In this document: positions 12,401-27,900 of the stretch, piece by piece
How positions within the stretch are numbered: position 1 is the stretch's first letter
How the letters are laid out: the number at the start of each line of letters is the position of its first letter
Assembly: GCA_032622095.1 (NCBI GenBank)
Contig: CP136064.1
Span: 262,361,863 to 262,425,862, forward strand
Source of the DNA: Siphonodentalium dalli
Taxonomy: Eukaryota > Mollusca > Scaphopoda > Gadilida > Siphonodentaliidae
Reading direction: 5' to 3'
Length of the DNA: 64,000 nucleotides
Notes under the pieces: model-generated
The model's database searches: none
What the model was told of the DNA's origin: nothing
Seen by the model: only the letters and a program-made list of their open reading frames with translations
Made by a program: the position numbers and the translations under genes

Positions 12401-15400
12401 ATTACAAGTACCTCAGAAAAATTTCCATCAAAGAGAAACATTTGCTTACGAAAGAAACGAAAGCTGTAGAACTGCCAAAAAGCAATGTATTCCATTGTTA
12501 ATAAGGCAAGAAACCCCAAGCTTTCTTTGGAATGTATATTAGAGATATATGAGACAGCATATTGACCTATCGTTCCGAGTTAGATAGATAGATCATTGTT
12601 TAACAGATGCACAACAAGAAGACAGGTGAGCATAAACACAAATACAAAAGAGCAATACAGAGTGTGACCTTAATATAGTATAGATATAACAAATTATATA
12701 TATATAAATAACAAGAATGCAGCTTGACAGGTCTGCGGAACGACAATATAGTGAATTACCCTCGCTTAGTAATAACTACTAAACAGATAATCATATAGAG
12801 AAGTAGAGGAGAAATATACACATGGATGTGCTCGGTCTGACTAGTCATGTCATCGATTGTCATCAAGGAGCGCACAGGAAAGCAAGCCAAAGCTTGCTTA
12901 TTTGCACTGTGGTCCTTAATGGTAGCCGACCACATGATATGACTGCCACAACACAAGTTTTCATAAGGTCATAATATTAATAATATACAAAGTCAGATTC
13001 CTCAGTACCTAAAAGTTGATCAAATAATTTCTGTTTTATTAAATCATTCCAAGTGGCCAAATTACAGTTATGTTTAATATATTTCACACAATTATTCCAC
13101 AAAGTGATCCATGTGTAGAAAAAGCTATTGTTTCCAAATACTCTAAGGTGAGGCACAGACAATCTTAAAATACCAGACCGGAGATTATATTTGCAATGTG
13201 TGTTTGAAACTTGGAATCCAGCTGTTTTGGAGCTTTCCCATCTGATTTTTTTCATGATAGTCAGTTTTCTTTGGGATACTCTGGATTCAACCGGAAGCCA
13301 TTTAATGGATTTAAACTCTTTATAACCTATATGTGTATATCTGTTGTAGCTCAGAAAAAAACGAATTAATTTATATTGAAAAAATTGTAGTTTATTTTTG
13401 GTATTTGTACTCTAAGAGCTATACCAAATAGAGGATGCATAATCAAGATGGCATTGTATTAATGAGTTTGCAAGTAATTTCTTTGTGAAAGGGGTTAGAA
13501 AGTCTGCCTTTCTATATAGAAATTTGAGTCGAGCAGTTACTTTATTTAGCAATTGTTTGGAAATTTGTCCCCCCAGTGAGTCTTTCATCGAGACAGGCGC
13601 CCAGATATTTCACCTCCTTAACAGACTTAATGTTGATACCATTGCAGCAGATTGTAAGTTCGGGACATATATTAATATTTCGTTTGGATCCAAGTAAGGT
13701 GGATTCTGTTTTGCCTAAATGAAGTGACAATTTACTGTCAACTAGCCAGTGGCTTAATGATGTTAATTCAGTACTCAGCTGATCTGCTGTCACTTTTGAA
13801 TCATTTCCCGAAACTATCAATGCTGAGTCATCTGCACACAGTAGTAGCTTGCAATTTACGGCTACAAGAGCATCATTCACGTACAATACGAACGGAAGAG
13901 GTATCAATATTGACCCTTGAGGACGCTGCACGTGACATTCATAGTACTTGAATGTGTTCCACTTATGTCAGTAATTTGGGTCCTGTCTGACAGATATGAT
14001 GAAAACCATGTTGTCATCACTGCCTAGAGCACTTAATTTATCCAATAAGATAGTATGGCTCACAGTGTCAAATGCCTTCTTGAGGTTAAGAAAGACCACC
14101 CCAGTAAGCGATCCTTTATCAAGGTTCCTTCTAACAGAGTGAGATAAGGGTAGATTCAGTTGAGAAGCCTGCTCTAAACCCCGATTGATGTTCATATAAC
14201 AAAGTATTCTTTGTCAGGTATTCTTCCATTTGTTTATTAACAATTTTCATTAGAATTTTGGAAGCCAGATTTAAAATGGAAACATGTCTATAATTACAGG
14301 ACTTATAAATGGGAACCACCCTTGTAACTTTCAAATCATTTGGAATAATCCCCTGGTGTATTGTCAGATTTATAATATGTGTCAAGGGGGGAAAAATTAC
14401 CGAAGCGCCACCTGGAAGAAACCTTGCTGGTATCAGATCCAAACCAGTAGCCTTGGATGGATCCATATCTATTGTGGGGTTTGAAAATTTGCATAACATA
14501 GAGAAGCTTGAACGTTGGTTCTTAAAATTTGCTCTTCGACTTAAAAAGTCGACTGCTAATGTATTTGTATATGGAGAGACAGGGATATACCTATCGCTGG
14601 GAAAATTATTGGGCTACAATTGTTGCTGGGAAGCAAGACAAATTGTGTTATAAACTGTATTGTATTGTGTAGGATTTATTTTGTTCGGGTTAGATTTCCA
14701 GTCCATGGCTACATAACATACGTGAAATGCTTAACGGAATGGGCATGAGTGAGTACTGGGAGTATCAGAGTATACCTATCATTGATTGGTTTAAGGAAAC
14801 ATGATATTTATATTCAATCGTGGCAATCAGAAATTGAACAGTCGAGTACATTTTACAGATTAATAACACAATAGTTTTTGCGGATGTAAATACTTATCAG
14901 ATACTCAGTAATAAAGTTTTAACCGAATTTTGAAGTATATAACTCGAAACCACGAGTTACCCGTGGACACAGGTTCATGGACTAGCCAGGACATGAACGA
15001 TCTGAACTGTCACCTTTGTGGAAAATCACCTGGCGATGAATATACCTATATATTTTAAATGTCAGGCTTTACATGATGATATAACCGAATTAATTGAAGA
15101 ATATTATTATACCATATAGATATATTGGGAAAGTACTAAAACGATTGTGACCACCTTGGACTTTTATGCTCCTAAAATACCGGAAGTAATTAAGGCGTGA
15201 TGTTATATGCGTATAAGGACTCGAAATCTGAGCGGAAGGGGGTAGTTGCCATGGTTGCTACGTTGTTCTCTTGATGCGTACTTTCTTGCGACGTGTTGGG
15301 CGTAGCCTGTCGTACCCGGGATAATGGTTCAGACCTGTCGGGGCATTAACCAGCGACCAGGCAACATACAACCTTTTTGTCCCGTAGTTTTATTTTATTG

Positions 15401-18400
15401 TCTTATGATTAGGAGAGAATTCGATGAATTAAAATCTTGAAAAAATCTTGAAATCTTAATCTGATTCTATTATTCTCAAAATGAGACCGTTTAATGGGAC
15501 ATGATGTACGATAGTGGTTGTTGCACAGCTAATCCCACCTCTTTTGAGTCAATGCAGCCCGTCTACACGGGCATGTTGACGGTGATTGTTGTATTGGATT
15601 GGATTGGATTGTTTATTTGCACAAATTAAATACATAATACAAAATCAATAATATATCCTGAAAATTTGCACAGGAGCGGCATGGATAAATACAGGCCGTC
15701 TTCCTGTCGCCTCTTATTTACTCTGGTAAAAGCCACGCAAACCCACGTATAGAGGACATACCCTTGTAAATTTCAACCAAATGCACATTAAAGTCAGGTT
15801 AACAATGTTATACTTTGGTAAAAGGCATGTAACCCCACGTAAAATGACATACTCTTGTAAATTCCAATTAAAACCATGGTAAAGTCAGGTTAACAACGAT
15901 ATCCTCTGGCAAAAAGCCATGTACACCCATAGTCTTGTAAATTCCAAGTAAAGGTATGATGTACCCCACTTTACTCTCGTAAATGCTTGTGAAACTGGAC
16001 ATACTAGGCTAAAGCCCATTTCAATCAGAACATAGCGTAGTAAATCAGTTCTTCTGGGAAAAAAACTCCTTCTAAAAACGCGCCTTACATGTTTCTGTTA
16101 TTTGTTTCTTCATCCATGAATACCGGTACATCCGCTATTTGATCTACTCTATAAACAAACGCTCTTTAACAGACGCTTTACTTCAAAAGTAGCCAGTTAC
16201 GTCAAAACCTTGCGCTACAACCATGGTGCGTGTCATATGGGTTGCTTCCAGTCATGTAAGGGTTTTGTTAATAACTGAGTTCTTCATTCCTATTATTATT
16301 GGTACGTGGCAGCTAATAACACATCCTTTGATTTCGAATGAGGTGACGTGATGCCATGCAATAATATACAAAGACTACAAGTATAATGATAGTGTTAATC
16401 TTTGTCCTATTTCTAGACCAAAGTCTGGTGTATAGTCCTTGGATCAGTCCAAACTTACACTACCGATCCTGCAACAAGTATTTCAACCAGGGACAATAAT
16501 TTAGGTGGGTTGGATTTTTGTATATTTAAGTCCAAAATATTCACAATTGCGAGTTAATATAGGCTCCTGCGTAAATCAGAATTTTCCAGAGTATACTGTA
16601 TGTGGGGTACATCATGCCTTTACTTGGAATTTAAAAGAGTATGTCCTTTTCACATGGCTTTTACCAGAATTTATCAATGTTTACCTGACTCTACCACATG
16701 TTACCAGGATAGAGCCTGGTAAACAATGGTTTACCGGGATTTCATCAGAGTGATTGCACAATAGCATGAATGATAACTCTATTTCACAATAGGACATTAT
16801 ACTTAACTGAGGTGTTTTCTGCCTCTTTTTGTTAGACAAATATTATATTTTGTTTGTTAGTCAGTGCAAAACAATTCTACTCGGTGTCATACTCAAAATA
16901 TAACAGAATGGGGCAATATTATTCCTAAAAATAAGCCAGCTAAGTCAACAAGAGTGTACACATTGTGTAATCACATGTGTGATTCAGGTAGCCTCCAATA
17001 TGTTATCTCAAATGTTAGAGCGTACCTCGGTACTACCGTGGTGAATTTACACTAATATCGAGGTAAATTACCCTGGTAGAATTACTCTGGTAAAATTACT
17101 CTAGTAGAACCACCACATACATACTTACGTCCCGGGAAAAAAACTTGGTCAAATACATGAGTGGGAAATATATGGAAAAATCTATACAATGTGTTCGTAT
17201 AATATGATGACCATTCACCAAATGAAGGATGGGTTTTAATTTCCATCTGATTGATGGTTTTCACGTGTTGTGTCACACAATTTACATGTATCACATTTTA
17301 GAAAAACATTTCAGGCAGATGTTGAAATAATTCATTGTGAAATATCATGTTTTGGAAAAATGTTATTCCAGGCCTTAATTTTGTGTAATTTTGAACAAAA
17401 TAAGACATTAACGCATAAAACCGTTCTAAAACGAAAATATTTTAGATATAGAACAGATCTCGCATGAAACAGAAGCTGCATGGATTGTTGCCAACATAAC
17501 ATGCCACGACAAAGGAGGAAGATTAGCCGCCTTTCACACTGAACATGATGTGATGCTTGTGTCGCGGAAACTGGCTGGCATAGACTCCGTGTGGCTCGGA
17601 GGATATAAATACAATACTGGATGGAAATGGCTTCGTGGTGAGTTTTCACAGTGCCATGTGATATACTAGCTTCTGTAGTACGCCTGCATGTGGCCCAATA
17701 TAGCTAGAATTATACTATAATACATCTAATTACTCATACTCTTTAATATTATAAGTCTAATGAACTTAAACTTATTACAATCGCATTGCCACACAGACGT
17801 GATATTGACTACCGCGCTCGTTATTATTTTTGTGTTCTCGCGGGAAGTTACTTGTCATCAACACGTGGTTACAATCATAATGGCTCAGTGGATGGGCGTG
17901 CATTCATTATGCCATATGGTTTTCGATATTAGCTTAATTCGCTTCATTATTGCGTGCGGTCGAAGTTAGATAGTATTGTATGATAATTAAACTGATTACT
18001 CATATATCTAATAAGTCTAATGGACTTAAATTATTAAAATCACAGTGCCTCATATTTTTAATATTATTACGTTTTGATGGAGATATATAGAGTACAATAA
18101 AACGAATGCTCTTTATTAAGCGGGTTGTCTTCGCTGGCCCATACGCGCATATTCTGTACCCACGTACTCACAAACAACATATTATCTGCTATGTCACATA
18201 TGTATGCTAAATTGCTATCGGTTATGCCATCTTATCTGTCGTTGTTTTCAGAACAGAGTAACTTGTACGAGCGAGCCGGCTGCTTTACCGAGAAGAAACT
18301 CACACCAATTCCAGTCTACGATGTGAACAGCATTGGACAATGCATACAACATTGTATTAAGTATAAATACATAGGCATCAAAGTGAGTGCACATACACAC

Positions 18401-21400
18401 TGAATTCGACAAATACATCATGTGTAGTTTTATTCATCTTGTCAAACATGGGCATGGTGGCATGTGACGTCTGAGTGTCTCACTCAAACGTATAACGTAA
18501 GGTAAATTATGTAATACGATGCCATGCAAATTTACGACACTTGTAGCTCTGATTTAGCCTTCTTGCTGGTAAAGAAAAGCAATGCTGTGAAGAAGCTGTA
18601 CTGCTATTTACGTCACAGTTTAATTTCAGATATGGTCGTAGTGACATCCAGCAGTTCAATTATTTTGGTAAAGTTTTTCAGCACATGGAAAGTTCACGTC
18701 TGCCATTATATCAGTTAGAAATTTGACTCACGTTTGGAACCTATTCCTGGTTCGTTATGCCTTATTCGAAAGAATGATTATATCGGCCAATTTGACCCCA
18801 TAGATGGGTGGCCCGGCCCAAATACCCAATATAAACCTCCCACTCTGTAACCCCACCATAATAGGGCCACCCTGTGGGGTAGGTCTTCCAATGGACCATT
18901 TCTGAGGACGGTTCGGATTTCGGCAAGTTTGTTTGTAACATATTTATTGTGTCTCCCAATATATACAGTATTGACAATTAAATAATGATGTAGAGGTAGT
19001 GAATGATGAGGGAGTAGCCACTGGGGATTGGAACACAAGTTATGCAACTTAGATTATAAAGCTCCTCTCCCCGTATTATATCGCATATAACTTTGTAAAT
19101 AAATTTGTAGATTTCGGCAAGTTTGACAATATGGTTGGCCTGTCCCAACTTACCACTCGAAACACACAAACCCTTCACTCCCACCCGGTGGGGCGATGAT
19201 GGGCGAAAATGGCATACAAAGCATTCTGGAATGGTTCGGTTGTCGGTATAATTTGACCATAACTTTAGGGGCTGGGTGGTGGTGAAGGGTGGTGTTGTTT
19301 CTAGTGGATATGCGGGGCGGGCAAGCCACACATGGCGTCAAATTTGCCGAATTCGGAACCGTTCTTGTAAATGGTCCATACGATGCCCACACCCGCTGTG
19401 TCACTCCGACAAGAGTGTAAACTATGGGTTTCTAAAGACGAAGAACTACCACACGTCTATCTCTTTACACTGTTTACTAATATAATATTATTTTATTATA
19501 AATTCGGCTTTGATCACAGGATATAAAATTTTCCTTGATTAATTGAAAAGTATATGAATTGTGCGAACGTCAAATGATAATTATGTCTACCAACAATTCG
19601 CTGATAAACAAAGATCGCGAAAGTTCAATAGTGTAAAATTACATTGTTTTGTGAGGATGTTGGTATCTGCTTTCAGTTTTCCGTATATATTTTGAGTGCT
19701 CTTCGTTTCAAATGTACAGAAGGGACACGTAAAAATAAGTGTTAGTGTTGTATATTGTTTGATATGCGAGAGTAATCAAGAAACGTGCTGTATTATTACG
19801 ACGATGAACCGTATGTATTCAGCATGCACGAAGTATGCATAGAAGTGAATTATGCTTTGGAAGACTATACTTAGATCTTGGTAACGCAGACAAGCGACCT
19901 TATTCTGGACTTTCAGTTGAGTAATAGACGCACGTTTAATTCTTCATATTTCAAAATGAATGTTCTCACAATATGTGTGTGGTTTCTTTCTGAAATATGG
20001 TACATGTGATTAATGTGAGATAAACTATATAGAACTATAAATACATTGGCACTACTTATAAACAAACTTTCGATACTATATGGCACGAACATTCCTTAAC
20101 AGTGAAGTTTATATATCTATGACATCCTATCTGAAGATCATGAGAGGGAACTAGATTAAACAAAATTATTATTATTTTCAACTAGAAAGCAAATACCAAT
20201 ACATAATATATTTGAGAATTGTCGTGTCATGCTTGTAGGTCGATGAGCGATTGGGCTGAGGCGAGTTCAATGTTATTGTCCATAACTAGACCCAAGCTGA
20301 CCACAATGCATGTATATCTAACACTGTCCTAACTCTAGTTGATTTCTTTGCTTGTTTTGAGCAGACCTCATATACAGTTTTGTTCACTGGCCTGATATTT
20401 TAGTGGTTGCTTTATTCTTCATTGTAATAGATATGGGAGCGTGTTATATCATATAACTACAAATTTAGCTCCACATTATGACACCAATTAAGCTATCTAT
20501 TAACATGTCATAGACACACGAACATAAGCTATTTTGGTGATTTGCTTATGTTGTGAAATTATCAATTATTCTAGGAAATGTGTCTAGTGTTAATGCATAA
20601 AAGTATAGTAGATGGGGTTATAATTTCCAACGAGTGAACGCTTCTGAAATATTGGGTCACAATAATCGCTAGTACCAACTTTAAAAATGAACTTTCCGAT
20701 AGGTTTTGAGAATATCCATTTTGAATTATCAGGAAAAATTGGCAAAACGTGACGAAACATCAGCTCAATCAAGTATGCACTTTCGGTTGTCTTGCGATAA
20801 CCAATGAAAAATATAATGTAAAATAATTTCATAACGGCTCGACATTTAAAAAAAAGAAGAAATATTATGTTGAGCGCAAATGTACTAAATCCACTAGCAA
20901 TTACAATCGAAGAAAAAGATCACTAGTTTGCAGGCAAGTAAAGGTGCTAAATTGCACTATATAAATTTTTAGATTTTCCGGTACCAATAATTTTGTAAGA
21001 TATAACTTTTTCAAAAGTGCAGTTGATATATCCATGGTGTTACATCTGAAGGTCATGAGAGGCGACTGATTTAATTAAATATTTCTTGATTCAAGGTTTT
21101 TCATAATTATTTTCCTGCTGTTCAATATAACTGAGCTCAGATGAGTTTTAGGTCACATGTTCAAATCAAATCCCTGCTTTATTCTTCATTCTAATGTATA
21201 AGGGTATGATGTTATAACATGCACAACTTCAACCCAAAATTACGACACAAATGAAGCGTCCTCTGATAGAGCCAAGCCAATAAGCTATTTGGTGATCGGA
21301 GTGTGAACCAAGTGACTCCCAGCTTATGTTTGTATTGTCAGAAATGTGGAAACTCGGTTATAACCCCAGGCCTCCAATACTCATATGTTTTCCTCAATGG

Positions 21401-24400
21401 GCGCATCTATATGGGGTAAATGTTCTCAAAGATTACACATATAGTCCGTCTTTATGTTCAACAGGGTGGACGAGAGAAGTGTGTTTGCCTAGACCCAGAA
21501 AATATTAAACCGATGCTCCGAGGAACACGATGTGAAGTGTCAGGCAACAAAGAATACACAATCGTATTGACTAAACGTTGTGAGTATATGTTTCAACTTT
21601 ACACATATATCAGCTATTATCTACATTTAGCTTCCTTGATTAATATAGGTACATGCAAAAATCCGTGCGTTGCAATTGGACGTTGCACATAGGTCCAACC
21701 GCCGTAAACAGCCAGGCCTAGATGAATACTTGTATAACAGCCGGATCGTGTGAAAAGTAATAATTACGTTTAAGTTCCATTCCGCAAACTTCTCCAACAC
21801 ATTATTGTCGTTCATATATGATTTCATAGAAAGTTGGCTTGTGCCTCAAATGTGTTTCATTAAATAATATTTTGCTGAATTTGTGTGTTTGTTTTATATT
21901 TTACCGAACCCATTTTTTATGAAAAGATTATTAATGGTTATGCAAGATTCACTGCTGCATATATACGTAATGTTAGTATAATCAAATTATTATGTAAGTT
22001 CTATAAGGACAATGCCTCTCAAATAAGGCTGTTGAATATTGCTGAAGCAACAGTAAGCTTGTGATATTTTAATATTATATTCATAAAAGCAGTCATAAGA
22101 GAATCAGCGCCGTGTAAGCACCGTCATTGAAACAGGAAAAAAGAAAATAGATAATATAAAAGTTATTTGCTCTATGGATATTTGGAGGACGTTGAATGAG
22201 ACACTGTGTGACATAATTGCACTGGAATTCAGGAGTTTAAGACATGACTCGAACACATATGCAGGCCGGATCGCTGGTGCAGTTGGGTCGCTTCATGTGA
22301 CTGAATTGTGGTCTATGCGAAGTGAGAGTAGGACTAAATCACGTAAACGATAACTTTTTCGCCCACATATGAAGCAATCATATTTAGCAGTGCTTCCACA
22401 CTATATGATATATATACATGGGTGAAGTGCAATATATACATGGATACATATAAATGATGACGGGGTCACAACAAAATCACGCACACTCCTTTCGCACGCC
22501 GGTGGTGATTTTCCATTCTCGTTAGGGGCCATGTGAGCAGGTCAGGCACATCCCGAATTCCACTATTATAGTGGTATATGCCCATTACCGTTTTGTTATT
22601 TTGATAAAAGAGGGATAATCCAAAATCATATTTCACACAAATATTATTCAAAATCAGTGTCGCACTAATTCAGTATCATACATATATTTTGTCCAGGAGA
22701 ATGATTAATCGTGATGGCACACGAGAACCAACTCAATTAGCACGCACTTAATTGGAATGTTGTTATGAAGGAGCGATTAAGTGATCATGTTATTGTCATG
22801 TAGATAGACATACATTAGTAATATTATAATATTATTGAATAACAAAGCTGGCGCAAAAGATTGCACAACGAATTTTGTCGGAAGACCGTTCATTTCGATA
22901 TTGATAAGAGTGACATTTGGCTGTGCAGTGTGTGCACTGGTATGCGCCGTATTCTATTCCCGACGCAAATAAAGGAAATATGAATATGTTATAGCCCTAT
23001 ACCACTATAATAGTGGAATACCACTATAATAGTGGAATTCAGGATGTGCCTGACCTGGTGAGTAGGTCTGAGAAGAATTCCTTGTATGCACACGGACCCT
23101 AATTGCGAATTTAAGCCTACACTAGGTATTTCATTAGAAAAACAACACCGTCGACTCGTTATTTGTATTATATCGGGGGTTTCGCATAATATGGGCCCAT
23201 TCTATATGGAATCTATCAACCGGGTACACCAACAGTCGCTTTGAGCAGATGTTTCCGAGGCTCAAGTCGAACGTCGTAAACCAGACCGACATATTACATA
23301 TATATGCAATATAGAGCAAAGGTGAGATTAGCTGGCTATTGCTTGTTTAATGTTAAAAAGTTTGTTGAAAGTCATCATGTGTCATATTGATGAGTGATAA
23401 AAACTCTTTACATGCATACCTGAATTTCAACTCTGTGATAAATGCCTTCATACATAAATTATTCTGGGTGGAACTGTGTCCTGTATATTTATTGTTTTAG
23501 AATCATAATTAAAAGTTTGCACCACGAAAAGAGGACCTAGTTCTAGAATGGGTTGTTTTATTCGGCGTAGGGATACTTATATACCTTATAACTATCTCAT
23601 ATGCTCAGATATACCAGCGATTCTAGTTCGAAATAACGTGAGTATTATAGGCGTCGTCCTCTACTACTCTGAATTTAAAATCACACAGTACGCAGATTAC
23701 ACAACTCTTCTTTTAGATGGTTCTGAATCTTGCCTCAGGGAGGATTATTCAACGAAGGATGTCCTTGCTCAGTTGTCGGGATTGCGTGCCGAACCAGAGA
23801 AATGTCAGGCGTCCTGGATTGGCACCCTTGCATCGTGTAAAAAGACTATATGCCCAAAGCTGAATTTGTCATTTTCTTCATATGTTACTCTTCAATGAAT
23901 TCGCTTCAACACATGTTTGGAAAAAATGATGCAAAATTATGAATCAAAGTTAGCAGAAATCTAAACAGTAGTACCTGGAAACACATATTGTTGACTCCTC
24001 TTGGTAATAATCATTAGAACACTTATTCTTCCAAATTGATCCACTTTCTTATCACTTGCCAAAACCATGAAACAGGTGGATTAAAAATGGCAGTTATAGA
24101 TCTGTTCAACATGTCGATGAAAATAACATGGATACGACGATTATACTAAAATATGCAAAATGGTTATTACTGGGTGAATTTCGCTTGACATTGACAACCT
24201 CTTTTTAACTGATGAGCCTGAATACATAAACCCATACATTATACCATATAAACTCAATGCAGTCTTTCACTCATTCTAATCTACAGACGGCGGAAATGAC
24301 CCTTATCAAGGCTGTTACATAATCGACGATGCCGACTTTACTATAGCTGACAATTCCCTGCAGAAATGCCAGATGATGTGTGGGTCGTATCCCTTCATCG

Positions 24401-24885
24401 GTCTTCAGGTAGGTCACTTACCTTTTTAAATGTACCCTATAACTGCGAATGTAGTAATAGTGACCACCCCTCGTTTCGTGTGTTGTATTCCGGATGTTTT
24501 AGAGTCGGGCGCAGGATAAACCGGACTCGGACTGCACTATGCTCCCGTTTCCAAATCAACTTTACAATTCAATCATTTTAGCTAATTTTGACGCAATACA
24601 AGCTTGAGATTTTGCCATGGGTTGGTGTCCGCCATTCGTGTACATGTTCGTATGTCCGTACGTCAGTCAACACTTTCATTCGGCACGCCCTGCAGGCCAC
24701 AGTCCTTATCCGATCATCACCAAACTTCATGCTGATCTTCGGGGCAACGTCTACATGGGAGCCATAAAATTTGTCCGAAATTCCAATCCATCGGCTTACC
24801 ATGCAGCGCACATATATTGGAGAAATTTCTTAAGAATTGACAGGCATGTTTAGGTTCACATCTAGATATATTCGAAAGCACACCC

Positions 24886-24955
<70 letters not shown>

Positions 24956-27900
24956 CCATATTCGTTATCTGATCGTAACCAAACTACATATCTTCGGGAT
25001 GACATCTAGATGGCATCTGTTAAAATGTTTTCCGAATATCGTTGGAAAATATGGCCGCCAGCAACCATCTTGGATTTAAAGTTTTAATCAATGGACACAC
25101 TGCATGTCGCATTTCTTGGAAACATATTTGCACAATAGAACCCCTTCACTAAAATATTTTGACTTTTCTTTTTCTTTGTCATTCAGTTGACTGCTCATGC
25201 AGCATAACTTTAACACCTATCCAAAGTTAAGGTAAAGTGTTATTATCGGTATATCCTGCCCAGTAAGACGAGTATTATCGTTGCTTGCGCCGTAATTATC
25301 GGGGCAAAACATATGGCAGATTTTGGTGCAGAAAATAAATACGACGCATTTGACATTTTTGACATTTACAGCTACATTAGGAAGTCCGAACAGTAACAAG
25401 TCGTGTGTCAGCTCAGACCAGTAACCCGGTTACAAATGCTCTGACTGAAAAATAAAACCCATGTTTAGACAATGAAACAGATCGATTTATTTTTAAATCT
25501 TGCTCAAAAACAAAATTCATGAAAACCACGAAACGAAGTTTAGAGTGGATATAGTTCTAAATTAATTAATATTTGTTGTTAGTCGGATACCGTTACCGCG
25601 AGTATAGATCATTCATCTGACCCTCATTGTACCAACACATCAAATCGTGACATCTCATTGTGTTGTGATGGTCGTATAGGATTTAAGCGTTACTCTATAT
25701 AGCATTTCGCCCAATCTCCATGGAAACTTGGAAGTCAATATGTATACATTCGATTACTACATACGTGCATGTATCGGCTACAGACAATCAGACCGATGCC
25801 ATTGGAATTACGTAATATTGCATAATAGTCACTGGCAAACTACGAGGTAAATTTGTTGTTAAAAAATTATCTTTCTAGTTTGTAATTATGCATTTTAATA
25901 AATAGCCTAATCCGAATTCCACATGCAAATATTTATGAATTGACGCTTCAAAATTTAAAATCGCCAATGCACTCCTTGTATAAAAGGGCCCAATGCTCGA
26001 TCGGAATATGTTCTGGTATATAAAACGAACATATGCGGCCTCATGGTGTCAAATCGGTCAGCACATCTCCAACATATAATATACAGTAAGCACAGAATTT
26101 ACAAAAATATAATATCGCCCTTGTGTGACAAAAGAATGTACGCTTTTTATAATGGAACTTCAATCTAATTGGTCCAATCTAATTATTTTCGCACATTGAA
26201 CTCATACATGTTATAGTTTTATGGTGTCGAATCGGACAGGTCATCTTTGCAGTTGAAACCAATGACCTACTGTTTATATGGTATAATCTCCCAGTAAATT
26301 TTAGTAGTGCATGTACGACATCTTACGGAATACATTTTTGTCCACATTGTACACTTTCTTGTCATGAAAATTTTCAGATAAGTGATGAAAAGTACGCGTT
26401 AGAGGATTAAAATAATTGGCAAATGAAATTGATTGCAATTGAACTGCCAGTTTGCCATAATTAGAGACAAATTTTTTGATTGTTATAAATTTGTATATAA
26501 TTATAGTTTTATAAAGTCTATATGAGCACACGAATGTTTTAGTTAAATGTTCTGTATTGCGCTATACTCGCGCCATTTTATACATTAACCGCGCTCAATA
26601 TCACAATAAAGGCGCGCCTCAATATACCACTTCTTCTTACTGGTACTGTGTCATGCCATAGTAGGTGGTCAACTCGATGATTGCATCCACAGCACGCCGG
26701 ATGCTTGGCTTCCCGAAACCGTAATTGTAACTACAGATATGACAAAAACAACAACCAATATAAAGAACAGAAATTTTAGTGACGTACATGAGGTACTCTA
26801 TTCGGATAAGCAGTAGTTCAGTATGCAAAAGGTACCTTTGCCGCGATGTGCAATGCAGTCCAATGGCAGCAAAAGCAGGTAACCAAGATGATACGGGTAG
26901 CTATAGTCTTTCCGTTTTAGTTACCACACGCACCTAAACTCTTAAAACAATATGTCCTCTGGAGTACCTACGTAGGTACTAAGCTTTGTCCCAGGGGGAG
27001 TACCTAATTGTTGGTACTCTAGCGTACCTACCAAATATTTAGGTATTCTAGATTACCTATATATAGGTTATGTGGAGTACCTATATTTAGGTTACGTGGA
27101 GTACCAATATTTAGGTTTTCTGGAGTACCTATATTTATGTTCTCTGGAGTACCTATATTTATGTTCTGCGGAGTACCTATCCGGGCATTATGGATAAAAT
27201 ACCCACCCCGTCTTTATGTCAACGATGTCATGACGCACACGATATGAAGTGCCAAGAAATACACGCAACACGCTTTTTTGACACGCCCATTATATTATCT
27301 GAATTACCAAATATCAAGACAGGTACACGATCGAGGTTCTTCGAGATCATGTTATCAGTTACATGGACTATCTTGCATAGTGCAAAATGAAATAATCCGA
27401 ATTATATTACTTTTATTAGTATAGAACCTTGATCGTGTTCTTGTACTTAATTCAAGGTTTAATATCTCGATTTCAGGATTTCCCTGAACTGTTCCCTGCA
27501 TGTGGGGTAAACTTTGTTTGAATGTCTAAAATAATCGGCCAAATTTCTTAATTTGTGTGCAATGATATTAAAGTAAACATTATAAATCAATCATCTTAAA
27601 CAGGTCTGGGTGAAACACCAATTGATCTATAATAGCCCGATAAATAAAAAAAACGACCTTGCGATAAATCGCAAACTTTTGTGAATCGCAAACTACTTTG
27701 CAATAAATATATGCGATTTAGTGCAAAGATTTTCGATTGATCACAAAGGTTTGCGATTAATCACATTAGTTTGTGATTTGTCGCAGATATATTTTATGCA
27801 TTGGCACTAATGGGCTTCAACCGCATAAATATAACTATAAATCAGACATCTTCAACAGGTCTGGGTGAATCACCAATCGATCTGTAATAGCACGGTTGCG

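Noticed and set aside
16421-16504. Exon-like stretch between TTTCTAG and GTGGGT
   Set aside because: Good borders, but it is open only in phase 0 in, phase 1 out, and the peptide has no CTLD feature; in the phase required by exon 1 it hits a stop.
16505-16753. ORF MGWIFVYLSPKYSQL... considered as the missing CTLD N-terminal exon
   Set aside because: It is the inverted version of the tandem repeat at 15.7-16.0 kb.
18778-19404. Several overlapping minus-strand ORFs of 70-117 codons
   Set aside because: They cover a direct/inverted repeat cluster and have no domain.
24578-24853. Overlapping ORFs on both strands
   Set aside because: They match a dispersed repeat found again at 62990-63270.
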